Below the pieces are notes generated by a model, which saw only the letters and a program-made list of their open reading frames with translations, made no database searches and was not told the origin of the DNA. This document shows, piece after piece, positions 16,570 through 25,867 of a stretch of DNA of 40,058 nt. Origin of the DNA: Pseudomonadota bacterium (GTDB taxonomy: Bacteria; Pseudomonadota; Gammaproteobacteria; Steroidobacterales; Woeseiaceae); the NCBI GenBank assembly GCA_022574185.1, contig JACZSM010000022.1, forward strand, positions 1-40,058, in the 5' to 3' direction. Position numbers and translations under genes: made by a program. The stretch's first letter is position 1; every line of letters begins with the position of its first letter.

Positions 16570-18789
16570 ATGCAGACAAAGGTCGTTCGCGATGCAGATC
16601 GTGATGACCGCTGTAGCGTTGGCAATCTTCGCGTCAAGTCTGTCCTCTTCCGCTTTGTCGAAGACGAATTACTACCGGCAATAGACCAGGACTCGGCCGC
16701 GTTCTGGCGCGGTTTTGAGGCCCTTATCGATGATTTAACGCCCGTCAATCGTAACCTGCTGCAGTTTCGCGATGAGCTGCAGCGCAAAATCGACGCGTGG
16801 CACGGAGCGAGGCACGGCGCGCCCTGGGACCACGGCGAATACGTCGACTTCCTGAAAGGTATCGGCTACCTCAAGGAGATGGGTGAGTCGTTCCAGATCA
16901 CGACTGCGGGCGTCGACCCGGAGATCGCGACAATCGCAGGCCCGCAACTCGTTGTCCCGGTCAACAATGCACGATTTGCCCTGAACGCGGCCAATGCGCG
17001 ATGGGGCAGCCTCTACGATGCCTTGTATGGGTCTGATGTCATCGCCGAAACAGATGGTCAGCAACGCGGATCGTCTTACAACCCACAACGCGGTGCGGCT
17101 GTCATTCGTTATGCGACTGAATTCCTGGATCGTGCCGTGCCGCTCGATACGGATAGCCACGGTGATGTGGTCCAATACTCGCTGGACCTTGCGGCGAGCA
17201 GGGCAACTTTCATGGCGAAGCTTAAGGACGGCAAAACAGTCACCTTAAGTGATGCCGAGGCGTTTGTTGCTTTCACGGCAAAGGATGGCCGTCACTCCTA
17301 CCTGTTTCGCCACAAAAATCTCCATATTGAAATCCAGACAGATCGCGAGCACGAAATCGGTCGCGACGCGCCTGGCAATATCTGTGACGTTGTTCTCGAG
17401 GCAGCGATTACGACGATTCAGGATTGCGAAGATTCCGTCACTGCTGTCGATGCCGAAGACAAGGTTCACGTTTACCGTAACTGGCTCGGTCTCATGCAAT
17501 GTTCGCTCGAGGCAGATCTGGAAAAAGACGGTCAGAAATTCACGCGACGGCTAAACGCCGATCGCGAGTACACGTCGGCCGAAGGTGGAGTGCTTACGCT
17601 GTCAGGCAGAAGTCTGATGCTGGTACGCAATGTTGGTCACTTAATGACGAACGACGCCGTGCTCGACAAGAATGGCGACGAAGTTTTCGAAGGTATTCTG
17701 GATGCCGTCATTACATCCGCTTGTGCGATCGCAAACACACGACAGTCGAAGTTGCTGCCAAACAGCCGTAGCGGCAGTATTTACATCGTAAAACCGAAGA
17801 TGCACGGACCCGACGAAGCGGCGTTCACAGAATCCCTGTTTGCGAGAGTTGAAGATCTGCTTGGTCTTGCGCCCGATACGCTTAAGGTCGGTGTCATGGA
17901 TGAAGAGCGGCGTACTACCGTCAATCTTCAGGAATGCATTCGTGCTGTGCATAACCGGCTGTTTTTTATTAATACGGGTTTTCTCGATCGCACGGGCGAT
18001 GAGATCCATACGAGCATGCATGCGGGTCCGATGTTGCCAAAAGAAACAATCAAGATGCAGCCATGGATCGGTGCTTACGAAGACTGGAATGTCGATTTCG
18101 GTATTCGTTGCGGACTGCCGGGCAAGGCTCAAATCGGTAAAGGAATGTGGCCGAAGCCCGATGAGATGAATCAGATGATGGACAGCAAACAGGCACAGCT
18201 TGAAGCCGGTGCCAGTTGTGCCTGGGTGCCGTCACCAACCGCCGCAACATTGCATGCAATGCATTATCACGCTGTCGATGTTCGGCGGATACAGGCAGAT
18301 CTTGCATCAAGAGACCTCGCGAGCCTGGAGGACATCCTGACGCCGCCGTTGTGCGATCCGGCGACACTGTCTGAGGAGACGATTCAGGACGAACTCAATA
18401 ATAATGCGCAAGGCATTCTTGGCTATGTTGTGCGTTGGATTAACCAAGGCGTCGGTTGCTCCAAGGTCCCTGACATTGCAGACGTCGGTCTGATGGAGGA
18501 CAGGGCGACGTGTCGTATTTCGAGTCAACACATCGCTAACTGGTTGTTGCACGGCGTGACGACAGAGAAGCAGGTGCTCGCCACACTCAAACGCATGGCC
18601 GCGATTGTCGACCAGCAGAATTCGAGTGACCCGGGTTACGTGTGCATGAGCGATGATCTCGACTCAAGCATCGCGTTCCAGGCTGCGTGCGATCTCGTTT
18701 TCAAGGGTTGCGAGCAGCCGAATGGCTACACCGAACTCTTGTTGCATGCACGTCGGCGCCAATACAAATCTCAATTGCGGTGCGCCTGA
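16570..18789 (+). CDS. glcB: Malate synthase G
   Basis: Condenses glyoxylate with acetyl-CoA to malate, completing the glyoxylate shunt. The 739-residue length fits the monomeric G form (about 725) rather than the ~530-residue A form (AceB). Conserved segments include TTIQDCEDSVTAVDAEDK, GIMDEERRTT-like VGVMDEERRTTVNL and GLPGKAQIGKGMWPKPD. ATG at 16570 has a GGGG site seven bases upstream; an in-frame TTG at 16564 is less likely. It is the second gene of the aceA operon, where AceB is more usual, and converges on rhlE with a 22-nt gap. Confidence 0.96.
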   Translation: MQTKVVRDADRDDRCSVGNLRVKSVLFRFVEDELLPAIDQDSAAFWRGFEALIDDLTPVNRNLLQFRDELQRKIDAWHGARHGAPWDHGEYVDFLKGIGYLKEMGESFQITTAGVDPEIATIAGPQLVVPVNNARFALNAANARWGSLYDALYGSDVIAETDGQQRGSSYNPQRGAAVIRYATEFLDRAVPLDTDSHGDVVQYSLDLAASRATFMAKLKDGKTVTLSDAEAFVAFTAKDGRHSYLFRHKNLHIEIQTDREHEIGRDAPGNICDVVLEAAITTIQDCEDSVTAVDAEDKVHVYRNWLGLMQCSLEADLEKDGQKFTRRLNADREYTSAEGGVLTLSGRSLMLVRNVGHLMTNDAVLDKNGDEVFEGILDAVITSACAIANTRQSKLLPNSRSGSIYIVKPKMHGPDEAAFTESLFARVEDLLGLAPDTLKVGVMDEERRTTVNLQECIRAVHNRLFFINTGFLDRTGDEIHTSMHAGPMLPKETIKMQPWIGAYEDWNVDFGIRCGLPGKAQIGKGMWPKPDEMNQMMDSKQAQLEAGASCAWVPSPTAATLHAMHYHAVDVRRIQADLASRDLASLEDILTPPLCDPATLSEETIQDELNNNAQGILGYVVRWINQGVGCSKVPDIADVGLMEDRATCRISSQHIANWLLHGVTTEKQVLATLKRMAAIVDQQNSSDPGYVCMSDDLDSSIAFQAACDLVFKGCEQPNGYTELLLHARRRQYKSQLRCA

Positions 18790-18811
18790 AGAGTGTCATT
18801 TTTGTCGGTAG

Positions 18812-20071
<1,260 letters not shown>

Positions 20072-20152
20072 TGTGTTTGTACTCCAAGATCGCCCGACCC
20101 GGTAGCGCACAATAATCGCGCAGGGTTCGGTCCAGGCTGATGTAAATAGTGG

Positions 20153-20209
20153 CTCCGATTCCTGCGGATTTGCGGGGTCGGAGTGATTGGCGCAGACCGA
20201 AGTGCGCCA
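20153..20209 (-). promoter_or_regulatory. Inverted repeats in the rhlE upstream region
   Basis: CTCCGA (20153-20158) pairs with TCGGAG (20178-20183) across 19 bases. TGGCGCA (20188-20194) pairs perfectly with TGCGCCA (20203-20209) across 8 bases. Both lie between the YciI-like stop and the rhlE start. There is no T-run, so I do not call a terminator. They could form a structured rhlE leader, or end the upstream transcript in a Rho-dependent way. Confidence 0.3.
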
Positions 20210-20254
20210 GGATGCCGCGGACTATACCAGATGATTCGGCAAATGGAAGGGCCT

Positions 20255-20276
20255 GGTCCGCTATTGAACGGACCTA
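20255..20276 (-). repeat. Hairpin overlapping the YciI-like stop codon
   Basis: GGTCCG (20255-20260) and CGGACC (20269-20274) form a perfect 6-bp stem with an 8-base loop at the end of the YciI-like gene (stop codon 20274-20276). No T-tract follows, so it is a candidate 3'-end RNA structure and not an assigned terminator. Confidence 0.3.
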
Positions 20277-20552
20277 CATTGCCATGATTTCGTAGACTCG
20301 AATGCTCGCAATGAATGGATTGTCCTGCGCGATCTTTTCTGCATCCTCAAGGTTTTCGGCATTGATGATCGAGTAGCCCGTAATGGACTCCATCCCCATG
20401 GGTAGGTCCTTGGTTCCGTCTTGCGAGATTTCTCGCGCACCGCCGTGGAATCCGCCCTTGTCTTCGGTCTTGTCTGCGACCGATTCAAACCATTTGCCCC
20501 AGGCCGCCATGATCTCTGGCGTAGGCTTTTCGAATCCAAAATGCAGCAACAT
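20274..20552 (-). CDS. YCII/DGPF-domain protein
   Basis: Small ferredoxin-like alpha/beta protein of the YciI-related family (92 residues), with no agreed activity. Typical segments are MLLHFGFEKPTPEIM, a Gly-rich middle, MESITGYSIINAENLEDA and a C-terminal VYEIM strand. ATG at 20552 is the first usable start, but it lies 18 nt from the AGGAG site at 20571-20575. That site is ideally placed for codon 20564-20562, which is GCG. The four codons before the ATG read A-K-R-F, and relatives often start M-K-x-F-M-L-L. The original start codon may be lost. Confidence 0.75.
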   Translation of the reverse strand: MLLHFGFEKPTPEIMAAWGKWFESVADKTEDKGGFHGGAREISQDGTKDLPMGMESITGYSIINAENLEDAEKIAQDNPFIASIRVYEIMAM

Positions 20553-20570
20553 GAATCGTTTCGCTTTGCT

Positions 20571-20575
20571 CTCCT
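20571..20575 (-). promoter_or_regulatory. Shine-Dalgarno site facing a GCG codon
   Basis: AGGAG on the minus strand, six bases before GCG (20564-20562) and 18 before the first in-frame ATG of the YciI-like gene. It looks like the ribosome site of an ancestral start four codons upstream of the annotated one. Confidence 0.4.
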
Positions 20576-20848
20576 CGCGCTGACTTTTTCTGCACGGGCG
20601 ACGGGTTCGCCCAAGAGGCTAAACGGTAAGCCGTGGTTGACCAACTATCAAGCCTCGGGAAAAGCGGTCTCGTTCTATCATAGAAGCCGCGCCGTGGAAT
20701 TTGGCACCGTAAGCACGGTCCCAAGGTAGACGTCGGCAAATATCCGGGATGGCCGAAGTTTGCGTTGTCTCACAGGAAGTCGGCGCGGATTTGTGGACAA
20801 TCTGTGGATTGAAGGTAAAGCCCCCGTCAGGGCATCAGGACAGCAATC

Positions 20849-22969
20849 TTGCGATTCATTCGATCACTATTCACCGCCGGATCAATTGATCGTCACGGGG
20901 TATGGTCTTTAGCCACTTTCGCGGTCGCGCTCCTTGTGGCCGCCGCCGTTTACGCCCCAGGTCTGTCGGGACCGCTCTTTCTGGATGATTTGCAACAATT
21001 GCAGGGAATGATCAATAACAGTGCCGCAGATCCAGGGGTCTTGCTGGAGCAGCACATCATCAGCACCAGTGGCCCATTCGGTCGGCCGGTAGCGATGGCA
21101 TCGTTCGTCGGCAGTGCGATCTCCCATGGTCCCGATACCTGGTGGTGGAAATATGAGAACGTCATGTTCCATCTTGTTACGGGCTTGCTCATTTTCTGGC
21201 TGACGGCGTTGCTCCTCAGTGCAAACTCGCAGTCCCAGCAGAACCGGCACTGGCTGGTCGCTGCTGCTGCTGCCGCAATCTGGTTGCTGCATCCCCTGCA
21301 CGTCAGCACGGTCCTTTACACCGTGCAAAGAATGACCGAGTTATCCAGCCTGTTTGTGTTTGCCGGACTCATTTGCTACGTGAAAGGAAGGCAACGTCAA
21401 GTCAGCGGTGAGAAAAGCGGATGGCCATTGATCTGTCTCGGGTTCGGTGTGTTTTTACCGTTAGCGCTACTCAGCAAAGAGAGCGCGTTGCTGTTCCCAA
21501 TTTTCGTTAGCCTGATCGAGTTTTTTATCTTTCATTTTGCTGGCAACCCGACGACGCAAAAACAAATCAAAGTTTTTCACAGTGCCCTGGTGATTGGATA
21601 CCTGCTGGTTGCCTTTTATATCCTGGCGAATTTTGCCGATCTCATACTCAAAAATTATGCCATCCGAGACTTCACATTTTCGGAGCGTATCTACACTGAG
21701 TTAAGAATCGTCGTGCTTTACCTTTCGCAGCTATTGCTGCCAGTCCAGAGCAAGATGGGATTCTTCCACGATGACATCGCTCTATCGACCAGCCTGTTCC
21801 AGCCGATCACAACCTTTCTTTCAGCCGTGTTGCTGGTCGGACTGCTGGCCAGTGCGGCGGTCGCCAGGAAGCGTCTGCCGCTGTACGCATTCGGCATCCT
21901 GTTTTTCTTTGCAGGCCACGTGCTCGAGTCGACCATCTTTAGCCTGGAACTGATGTTTGAGCACCGCAACTATCTTCCGTCTTTTGGCATCCTGATTGCG
22001 GCACTTGCGATACTTCAGGCGGTCATGAAGCAACGACGAGGACTGATCTGGATAACCGTAATAGCGCTCAGCGGATTATCTCTCCTCACCTGGCAACGTG
22101 CCATTACCTGGGGTTCACCTGCCACCATGTATCAGTTCATGTATCACGCACATCCGCAGTCACAAAGACTGACGCTTATTTTCGCGGATTTTTACACGAA
22201 AATGGAGGCATTCGACGAAGCACGAAAAACACTGGCAAAAATGAATCCGGGACTGGGCCCTGAATTGCACGAGCTGTTTCTTGACTGTTCTGAACATGGA
22301 AGGGTGGAGACCGAACGGTTGTTAAGACTTACACGGATAGAAAACGGGCAGTTGGACGGCCATGTTGCCATCAATATTGACGACATGGCCATGGCCGTAT
22401 TGGACGGGCGCTGCAGTGTCCCCAAAAAAGAATTTGTCACGCTGATGGACCATCTCATGACTTTGCCGTCGCGCACGATCATTCATAAGCGGACAATCCT
22501 TACGGCGCAAGCACGAATACTAGAGTCAATGAACGACATTGATGCGGCCATTGCGGCGTTGCAGACCGCCTACGAATTGCAGACGAATAATGCGATTTCC
22601 CTTTATTTCTCCGCCCACACACTTTCAGTCGCCGGGCGACTTCATGAAGCAACGGCTTACCTGACAAAAGCGTATGAACTGGAGAAATCTTCGGTCATTC
22701 AGCACAAAGATATTGCGAAAACAATCTATATGAATATAGGCAGAATGTTCGTGGCACAGAACCAGTTAGAAGAAGCGCTGGCGGTCTACTCAGAGGGCGC
22801 TTTGTCGATTCCGGCGGAACCTCGTTTCTACCTGCAAAAGACCAAATTGCTCATTCAATTGGGGCTCAATGAAGATGCTGAACGAACGTTGATGGAGATT
22901 CGTATGCTGGACGCAAACAGCATCCTCGAGTACGAATTTGTTATTCGGCGGATGGAGAGAGCGTTATAG
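20849..22969 (+). CDS. TMTC-like polytopic membrane protein with C-terminal TPR domain, putative glycosyltransferase
   Basis: A 706-residue membrane protein. The first ~430 residues hold about ten hydrophobic helices. Before them a luminal-type loop has FLDDLQQL and SGPFGRPVAMASF, followed by LLHPLHVSTVLYTVQRMTE. These patterns are typical of the GT-C/TMTC and PMT-like group that moves sugars from lipid carriers to proteins. The last ~250 residues look like tetratricopeptide repeats (ALAVYSEGALSIPAEPRFY). Start is TTG at 20849 with AGGA upstream; no ATG gives a sensible N-terminus. It stands alone, with the acceptor unknown. The donor-binding acidic residue is probably one of the Asp pair in FLDD. 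Glycosyltransferase activity is inferred. Confidence 0.7.
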   Translation: MRFIRSLFTAGSIDRHGVWSLATFAVALLVAAAVYAPGLSGPLFLDDLQQLQGMINNSAADPGVLLEQHIISTSGPFGRPVAMASFVGSAISHGPDTWWWKYENVMFHLVTGLLIFWLTALLLSANSQSQQNRHWLVAAAAAAIWLLHPLHVSTVLYTVQRMTELSSLFVFAGLICYVKGRQRQVSGEKSGWPLICLGFGVFLPLALLSKESALLFPIFVSLIEFFIFHFAGNPTTQKQIKVFHSALVIGYLLVAFYILANFADLILKNYAIRDFTFSERIYTELRIVVLYLSQLLLPVQSKMGFFHDDIALSTSLFQPITTFLSAVLLVGLLASAAVARKRLPLYAFGILFFFAGHVLESTIFSLELMFEHRNYLPSFGILIAALAILQAVMKQRRGLIWITVIALSGLSLLTWQRAITWGSPATMYQFMYHAHPQSQRLTLIFADFYTKMEAFDEARKTLAKMNPGLGPELHELFLDCSEHGRVETERLLRLTRIENGQLDGHVAINIDDMAMAVLDGRCSVPKKEFVTLMDHLMTLPSRTIIHKRTILTAQARILESMNDIDAAIAALQTAYELQTNNAISLYFSAHTLSVAGRLHEATAYLTKAYELEKSSVIQHKDIAKTIYMNIGRMFVAQNQLEEALAVYSEGALSIPAEPRFYLQKTKLLIQLGLNEDAERTLMEIRMLDANSILEYEFVIRRMERAL

Positions 22970-23113
22970 GGAACGAGCGCGTTGCCAGATCCGATCAGTC
23001 GTTACAGAAATTCGCTGGCGCGCCTGGTTGTGTCGAGTCAAAGCGGTTCGTGGCCGATTGCGGCGACCAGGGGCCAAGGTAACTGTGACCCAGCAATCCA
23101 GTAAATTTTGAGA

Positions 23114-23450
23114 TCAATAGCCGGCGACATCGTCCGGAACGATGACACTGTAATCACGCTCGTATCGCCCCAGAGCACGATCAATTCACTCAGCTTATCT
23201 GAATCGTCGGCAGCCAGATCGTGAATCTCGCTGGGATCATCAGCAATATTGAATAGTTGCCACGCGTAGTCTTCCTCAAGCGGTTTGTGCTGACTCCACA
23301 GATCCTCTTTGCGGTGTCTGGATAATCTTCCAGTCTCCCGGCCGAAGCGCCGATTTGCCGAACGACTCCCAACCGATAACATGCTCTTCGCCATGCGTCG
23401 CCTCTGTTTCGACGCGGAGCCGGCACCATTCCTCACCATGAGACCGTGAC
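23114..23450 (-). pseudogene. Frameshifted C-terminal remnant of a sulfatase
   Basis: Reading the minus strand across frames restores a sulfatase C-terminus. The pieces are HGEEHVIGWESFGKSALRPG then DWKIIQ in one frame, AWQLFNIADDPSEIHDLAAD in a second, and RYERDYSVIVPDDVAGY with a stop at 23114-23116 in a third. Breaks lie near 23290-23325 and at a GGGG run near 23160. The catalytic N-terminal part is absent: upstream, in this orientation, the tRNA-Gly gene begins at 23497. It is the only content I see in the gap 22970-23496. Subfamily is unclear; the live sulfatase at 39586 has the N-terminal half that this piece lacks. Confidence 0.7.
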
Positions 23451-23496
23451 TCGTCACACCATCCGACTGTAGAATCGGCTTATTCCTTATAGATAT

Positions 23497-23570
23497 GCGG
23501 GTGTCGTTCAATGGTAGGACATCAGCTTCCCAAGCTGAGAATGAGGGTTCGATTCCCTTCACCCGCTCCA
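23497..23570 (+). tRNA. tRNA-Gly (anticodon CCC)
   Basis: Complete 74-nt cloverleaf. The 7-bp acceptor stem GCGGGTG pairs with CACCCGC, the anticodon stem TCAGC/GCTGA encloses the loop TTCCCAA with anticodon CCC, the T arm has GGTTCGATTCC, and CCA is encoded at 23568-23570. It decodes GGG. No clear promoter is seen directly upstream. A GCGCTG-AACAA-CAGCGC hairpin follows at 23610-23626, without a T-run. Confidence 0.96.
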
Positions 23571-23652
23571 CGCGCCTGTCAGAAATACACCACGGCGAAA
23601 TTTGCGACAGCGCTGAACAACAGCGCCGAATGGGCAAAAAATCACTGATGCG

Positions 23653-24975
23653 ATGAGCAACGTCTTTTACAGGAATCCGACGCACGACTACCCCGTGTGC
23701 GTACGCGGCGAGGGTGTTTACCTGTATGACGATGCCGGGAAACAGTATCTCGATGGCAGCGGTGGAGCTGCAGTCTGTTGTCTGGGTCACGGCCATCCCG
23801 CGGTTATCGACGCTATCAAGTCCCAGGTCGAGAAACTGGCTTATGCGCACACGGCGTTTTTCACCAATGAGCCGCAGGAAAAACTCGCAGAGCATCTCGC
23901 AGGGCGTTTCGGCGATGCTGATGCACGCGTGTATTTCCTCTCGGGAGGATCCGAGGCAAACGAGACGGCCATAAAACTCGCAAGACAGTATTGGGTGGCG
24001 AAAGGACGCACTGACAAACACCTGATCGTGAGTCGTGACCAGAGCTATCACGGCAACACGCTCGCCGCATTATCGGCGTCGGGTAACCCGGGCCGGCGCG
24101 AGGTTTTTGCACCGTTACTGCATGACTGGCCGAAAATCGATCCGTGTTACGCCTATCGCCACAGGAACGATGGTGAGTCGGACGCGGATTATGCGCGGCG
24201 TTCGGCACACGAACTCGAACGCGCGATCGCTGATCATGGCGCGGACAACATCGCCGCATTCCTGGCCGAGACGGTCGTCGGCGCGACGCTGGGCGCAGTA
24301 CCCCCCGTAGCCGGGTATTTCAAAGCGATACGGGAAATCTGTGACCGTCACGAGATACTCCTGATACTCGACGAAGTCATGGCCGGATGTGGGCGCTCCG
24401 GTACCTACTTCGCGTTTGAACAAGATGCTGTCATGCCCGATATCGTCACGATGGCCAAAGGCCTCGGTGGCGGTTACCAGGCGATCGCCGCGACGATAGC
24501 CCGTGGTTTCATACATGATGCCATCGTCGACGAATTTGGTTCTTTCGCGCACGGTCATACCTACATAGGACATGCGACAGCGTGTGCGGCTGCGCTGGCC
24601 GTTGCGGGGGTCATTGAGAACGACGGGCTGCTGGATAATGTGCAGACAATCAGTGCGGCGTTGACCAGCGATCTCGAAGCAGCGTTCGCCGAGCATCCGC
24701 ACGTGGGCGATATCCGCGGTCGCGGATTGTTGCTCGGCATCGAGCTCGTTATCGATCGGGATAGCAAGCAGCCTGCCCAGCCATTGCTGGCAGGCGCAAT
24801 AAAAAACGAGGCGATGGCGCAGGGGCTGATCATCTATCCGGGTGGTGGTACGGCCGATGGCGAGATGGGCGCGCACATTATGCTGGCGCCCGCTTTCATC
24901 TTTGACAAGAACAATATTGACGAGCTGGTCGGAAAACTGCAGACAGTCCTCGCCAATGTAAGCATCGATCCATGA
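23653..24975 (+). CDS. Class III PLP-dependent aminotransferase
   Basis: Predicted omega- or class III transaminase moving an amino group from an amine or beta/omega-amino acid to a keto acid. The 440 residues include SGGSEANETAIKLARQYW for cofactor-phosphate binding, LILDEVMAGCGRSG with PLP-ring D240, and MAKGLGGGYQ with Schiff-base K269. The N-terminus carries LDGSGGAAVCCLGHGHP. ATG at 23653 is 82 nt after tRNA-Gly. Its end overlaps the BKACE gene by 4 bp, which implies coupled translation. Relatives are usually annotated only as aspartate aminotransferase family, so the substrate is open. Context suggests an amino acid whose keto product is a beta-keto acid. Confidence 0.92.
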   Translation: MSNVFYRNPTHDYPVCVRGEGVYLYDDAGKQYLDGSGGAAVCCLGHGHPAVIDAIKSQVEKLAYAHTAFFTNEPQEKLAEHLAGRFGDADARVYFLSGGSEANETAIKLARQYWVAKGRTDKHLIVSRDQSYHGNTLAALSASGNPGRREVFAPLLHDWPKIDPCYAYRHRNDGESDADYARRSAHELERAIADHGADNIAAFLAETVVGATLGAVPPVAGYFKAIREICDRHEILLILDEVMAGCGRSGTYFAFEQDAVMPDIVTMAKGLGGGYQAIAATIARGFIHDAIVDEFGSFAHGHTYIGHATACAAALAVAGVIENDGLLDNVQTISAALTSDLEAAFAEHPHVGDIRGRGLLLGIELVIDRDSKQPAQPLLAGAIKNEAMAQGLIIYPGGGTADGEMGAHIMLAPAFIFDKNNIDELVGKLQTVLANVSIDP

Positions 24976-25832
24976 CCATGGGTTTTCAGGCGTTCGCGGA
25001 AAACCATGTCGTGATCATGTCGGCACCGAACGGCGCGCGACGTAGTCAACTGGATCACCCGGCATTGCCGATTACACCTGCCGAACTCGCGTTGAACGCA
25101 GTCGCGCTGCGCGATGCTGGCGTGTCTATCTTGCATCTGCATGTGCGTGATGAGTACGCTAAACACTCGCTCGACGCCGAGCGCTACCGACAAGCGATCG
25201 CGGCCATACGTGATCGCATAGGCGAGGAACTGGTCATCCAGGTAACCACTGAAGCGGTGGGCCAGTACACGCCCGAGGAGCAAATGGCCCTGGTGCGAGA
25301 CCTCAGACCCGAGGCCGTGTCGGTTGCACTCAGAGAAATTTGCGCGACGCCGGCCGATGAGACAAGAGCCGCGGAATTTTTCGCATGGATGCGGCAGGAG
25401 CAGATCTGGCCGCAGTACATATTGTACTCAGTTGAAGATGTCGAGCGATTCGATGATATGCGCCGGCGTGGTGTCTTTGCCGACGACAGTCCGTTTGTCA
25501 TGTTTGTGCTCGGCGATTATGTCGATGCGGTCCCTGGCGTCGTCGAAGACCTCGACGCTCTGCTCGCTGCAACGGATCCAAATGCTCACCCCTGGGCAGT
25601 TTGCTGCTTTGGTCACAATGAAAATGCAGTGATGCTGGCGGCAACGGCGCGCAACGGGCATGTCCGTATGGGTTTTGAGAATAATCTCGTGCTGCCGGAC
25701 GGCGACGTCGCCGCGGACAATGCGGCTCTGATTCACGAATATACGGCAACGAGTGCCGGCAGCGGGCGCCGGCCGGCCAGCGCCGCAGAAGTTCGTGCAA
25801 CATTGATGTTCGTTGCCGAGACGGAGTTGTAA
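24972..25832 (+). CDS. Beta-keto acid cleavage enzyme (BKACE family)
   Basis: Zinc-dependent TIM-barrel enzyme of 286 residues. BKACEs react a beta-keto acid with acetyl-CoA to give acetoacetate and a new acyl-CoA; Kce of lysine fermentation is the founder. Key segments are SAPNGARRSQLDHPALPITP near the start, ILHLHVRD (metal-binding H55 and H57, with R59 and D60) and MGFENNL (E236). It differs slightly from the common VGLEDN form. It starts inside the aminotransferase stop (ATGA). The aminotransferase may make the beta-keto acid this enzyme splits. The substrate side chain cannot be read by eye. Confidence 0.9.
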   Translation: MTMGFQAFAENHVVIMSAPNGARRSQLDHPALPITPAELALNAVALRDAGVSILHLHVRDEYAKHSLDAERYRQAIAAIRDRIGEELVIQVTTEAVGQYTPEEQMALVRDLRPEAVSVALREICATPADETRAAEFFAWMRQEQIWPQYILYSVEDVERFDDMRRRGVFADDSPFVMFVLGDYVDAVPGVVEDLDALLAATDPNAHPWAVCCFGHNENAVMLAATARNGHVRMGFENNLVLPDGDVAADNAALIHEYTATSAGSGRRPASAAEVRATLMFVAETEL

Positions 25833-25867
25833 AAATGCGGCAAGATACCTTTTTTTGTGCGAATTAA

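Noticed and set aside
20596..20612. GGGCGA/TCGCCC inverted repeat upstream of the YciI-like gene
   Set aside because: Short, no T-run and no matching site elsewhere; likely chance in GC-rich DNA.
23610..23626. GCGCTG-AACAA-CAGCGC hairpin after tRNA-Gly as a terminator
   Set aside because: No T-run follows on the plus strand; it could be chance or a leader structure.
23038..24051. A 337-codon minus-strand frame covering the sulfatase remnant, tRNA-Gly and the aminotransferase start
   Set aside because: It includes the antisense translation of the tRNA (GIEPSFSAWEADVLPLND), a known spurious protein match, and crosses real genes; only the sulfatase piece is kept, as a pseudogene.
25843..25862. 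T-run between BKACE and the racemase as a terminator
   Set aside because: No stem precedes the T-run, and the gene order suggests one transcript.
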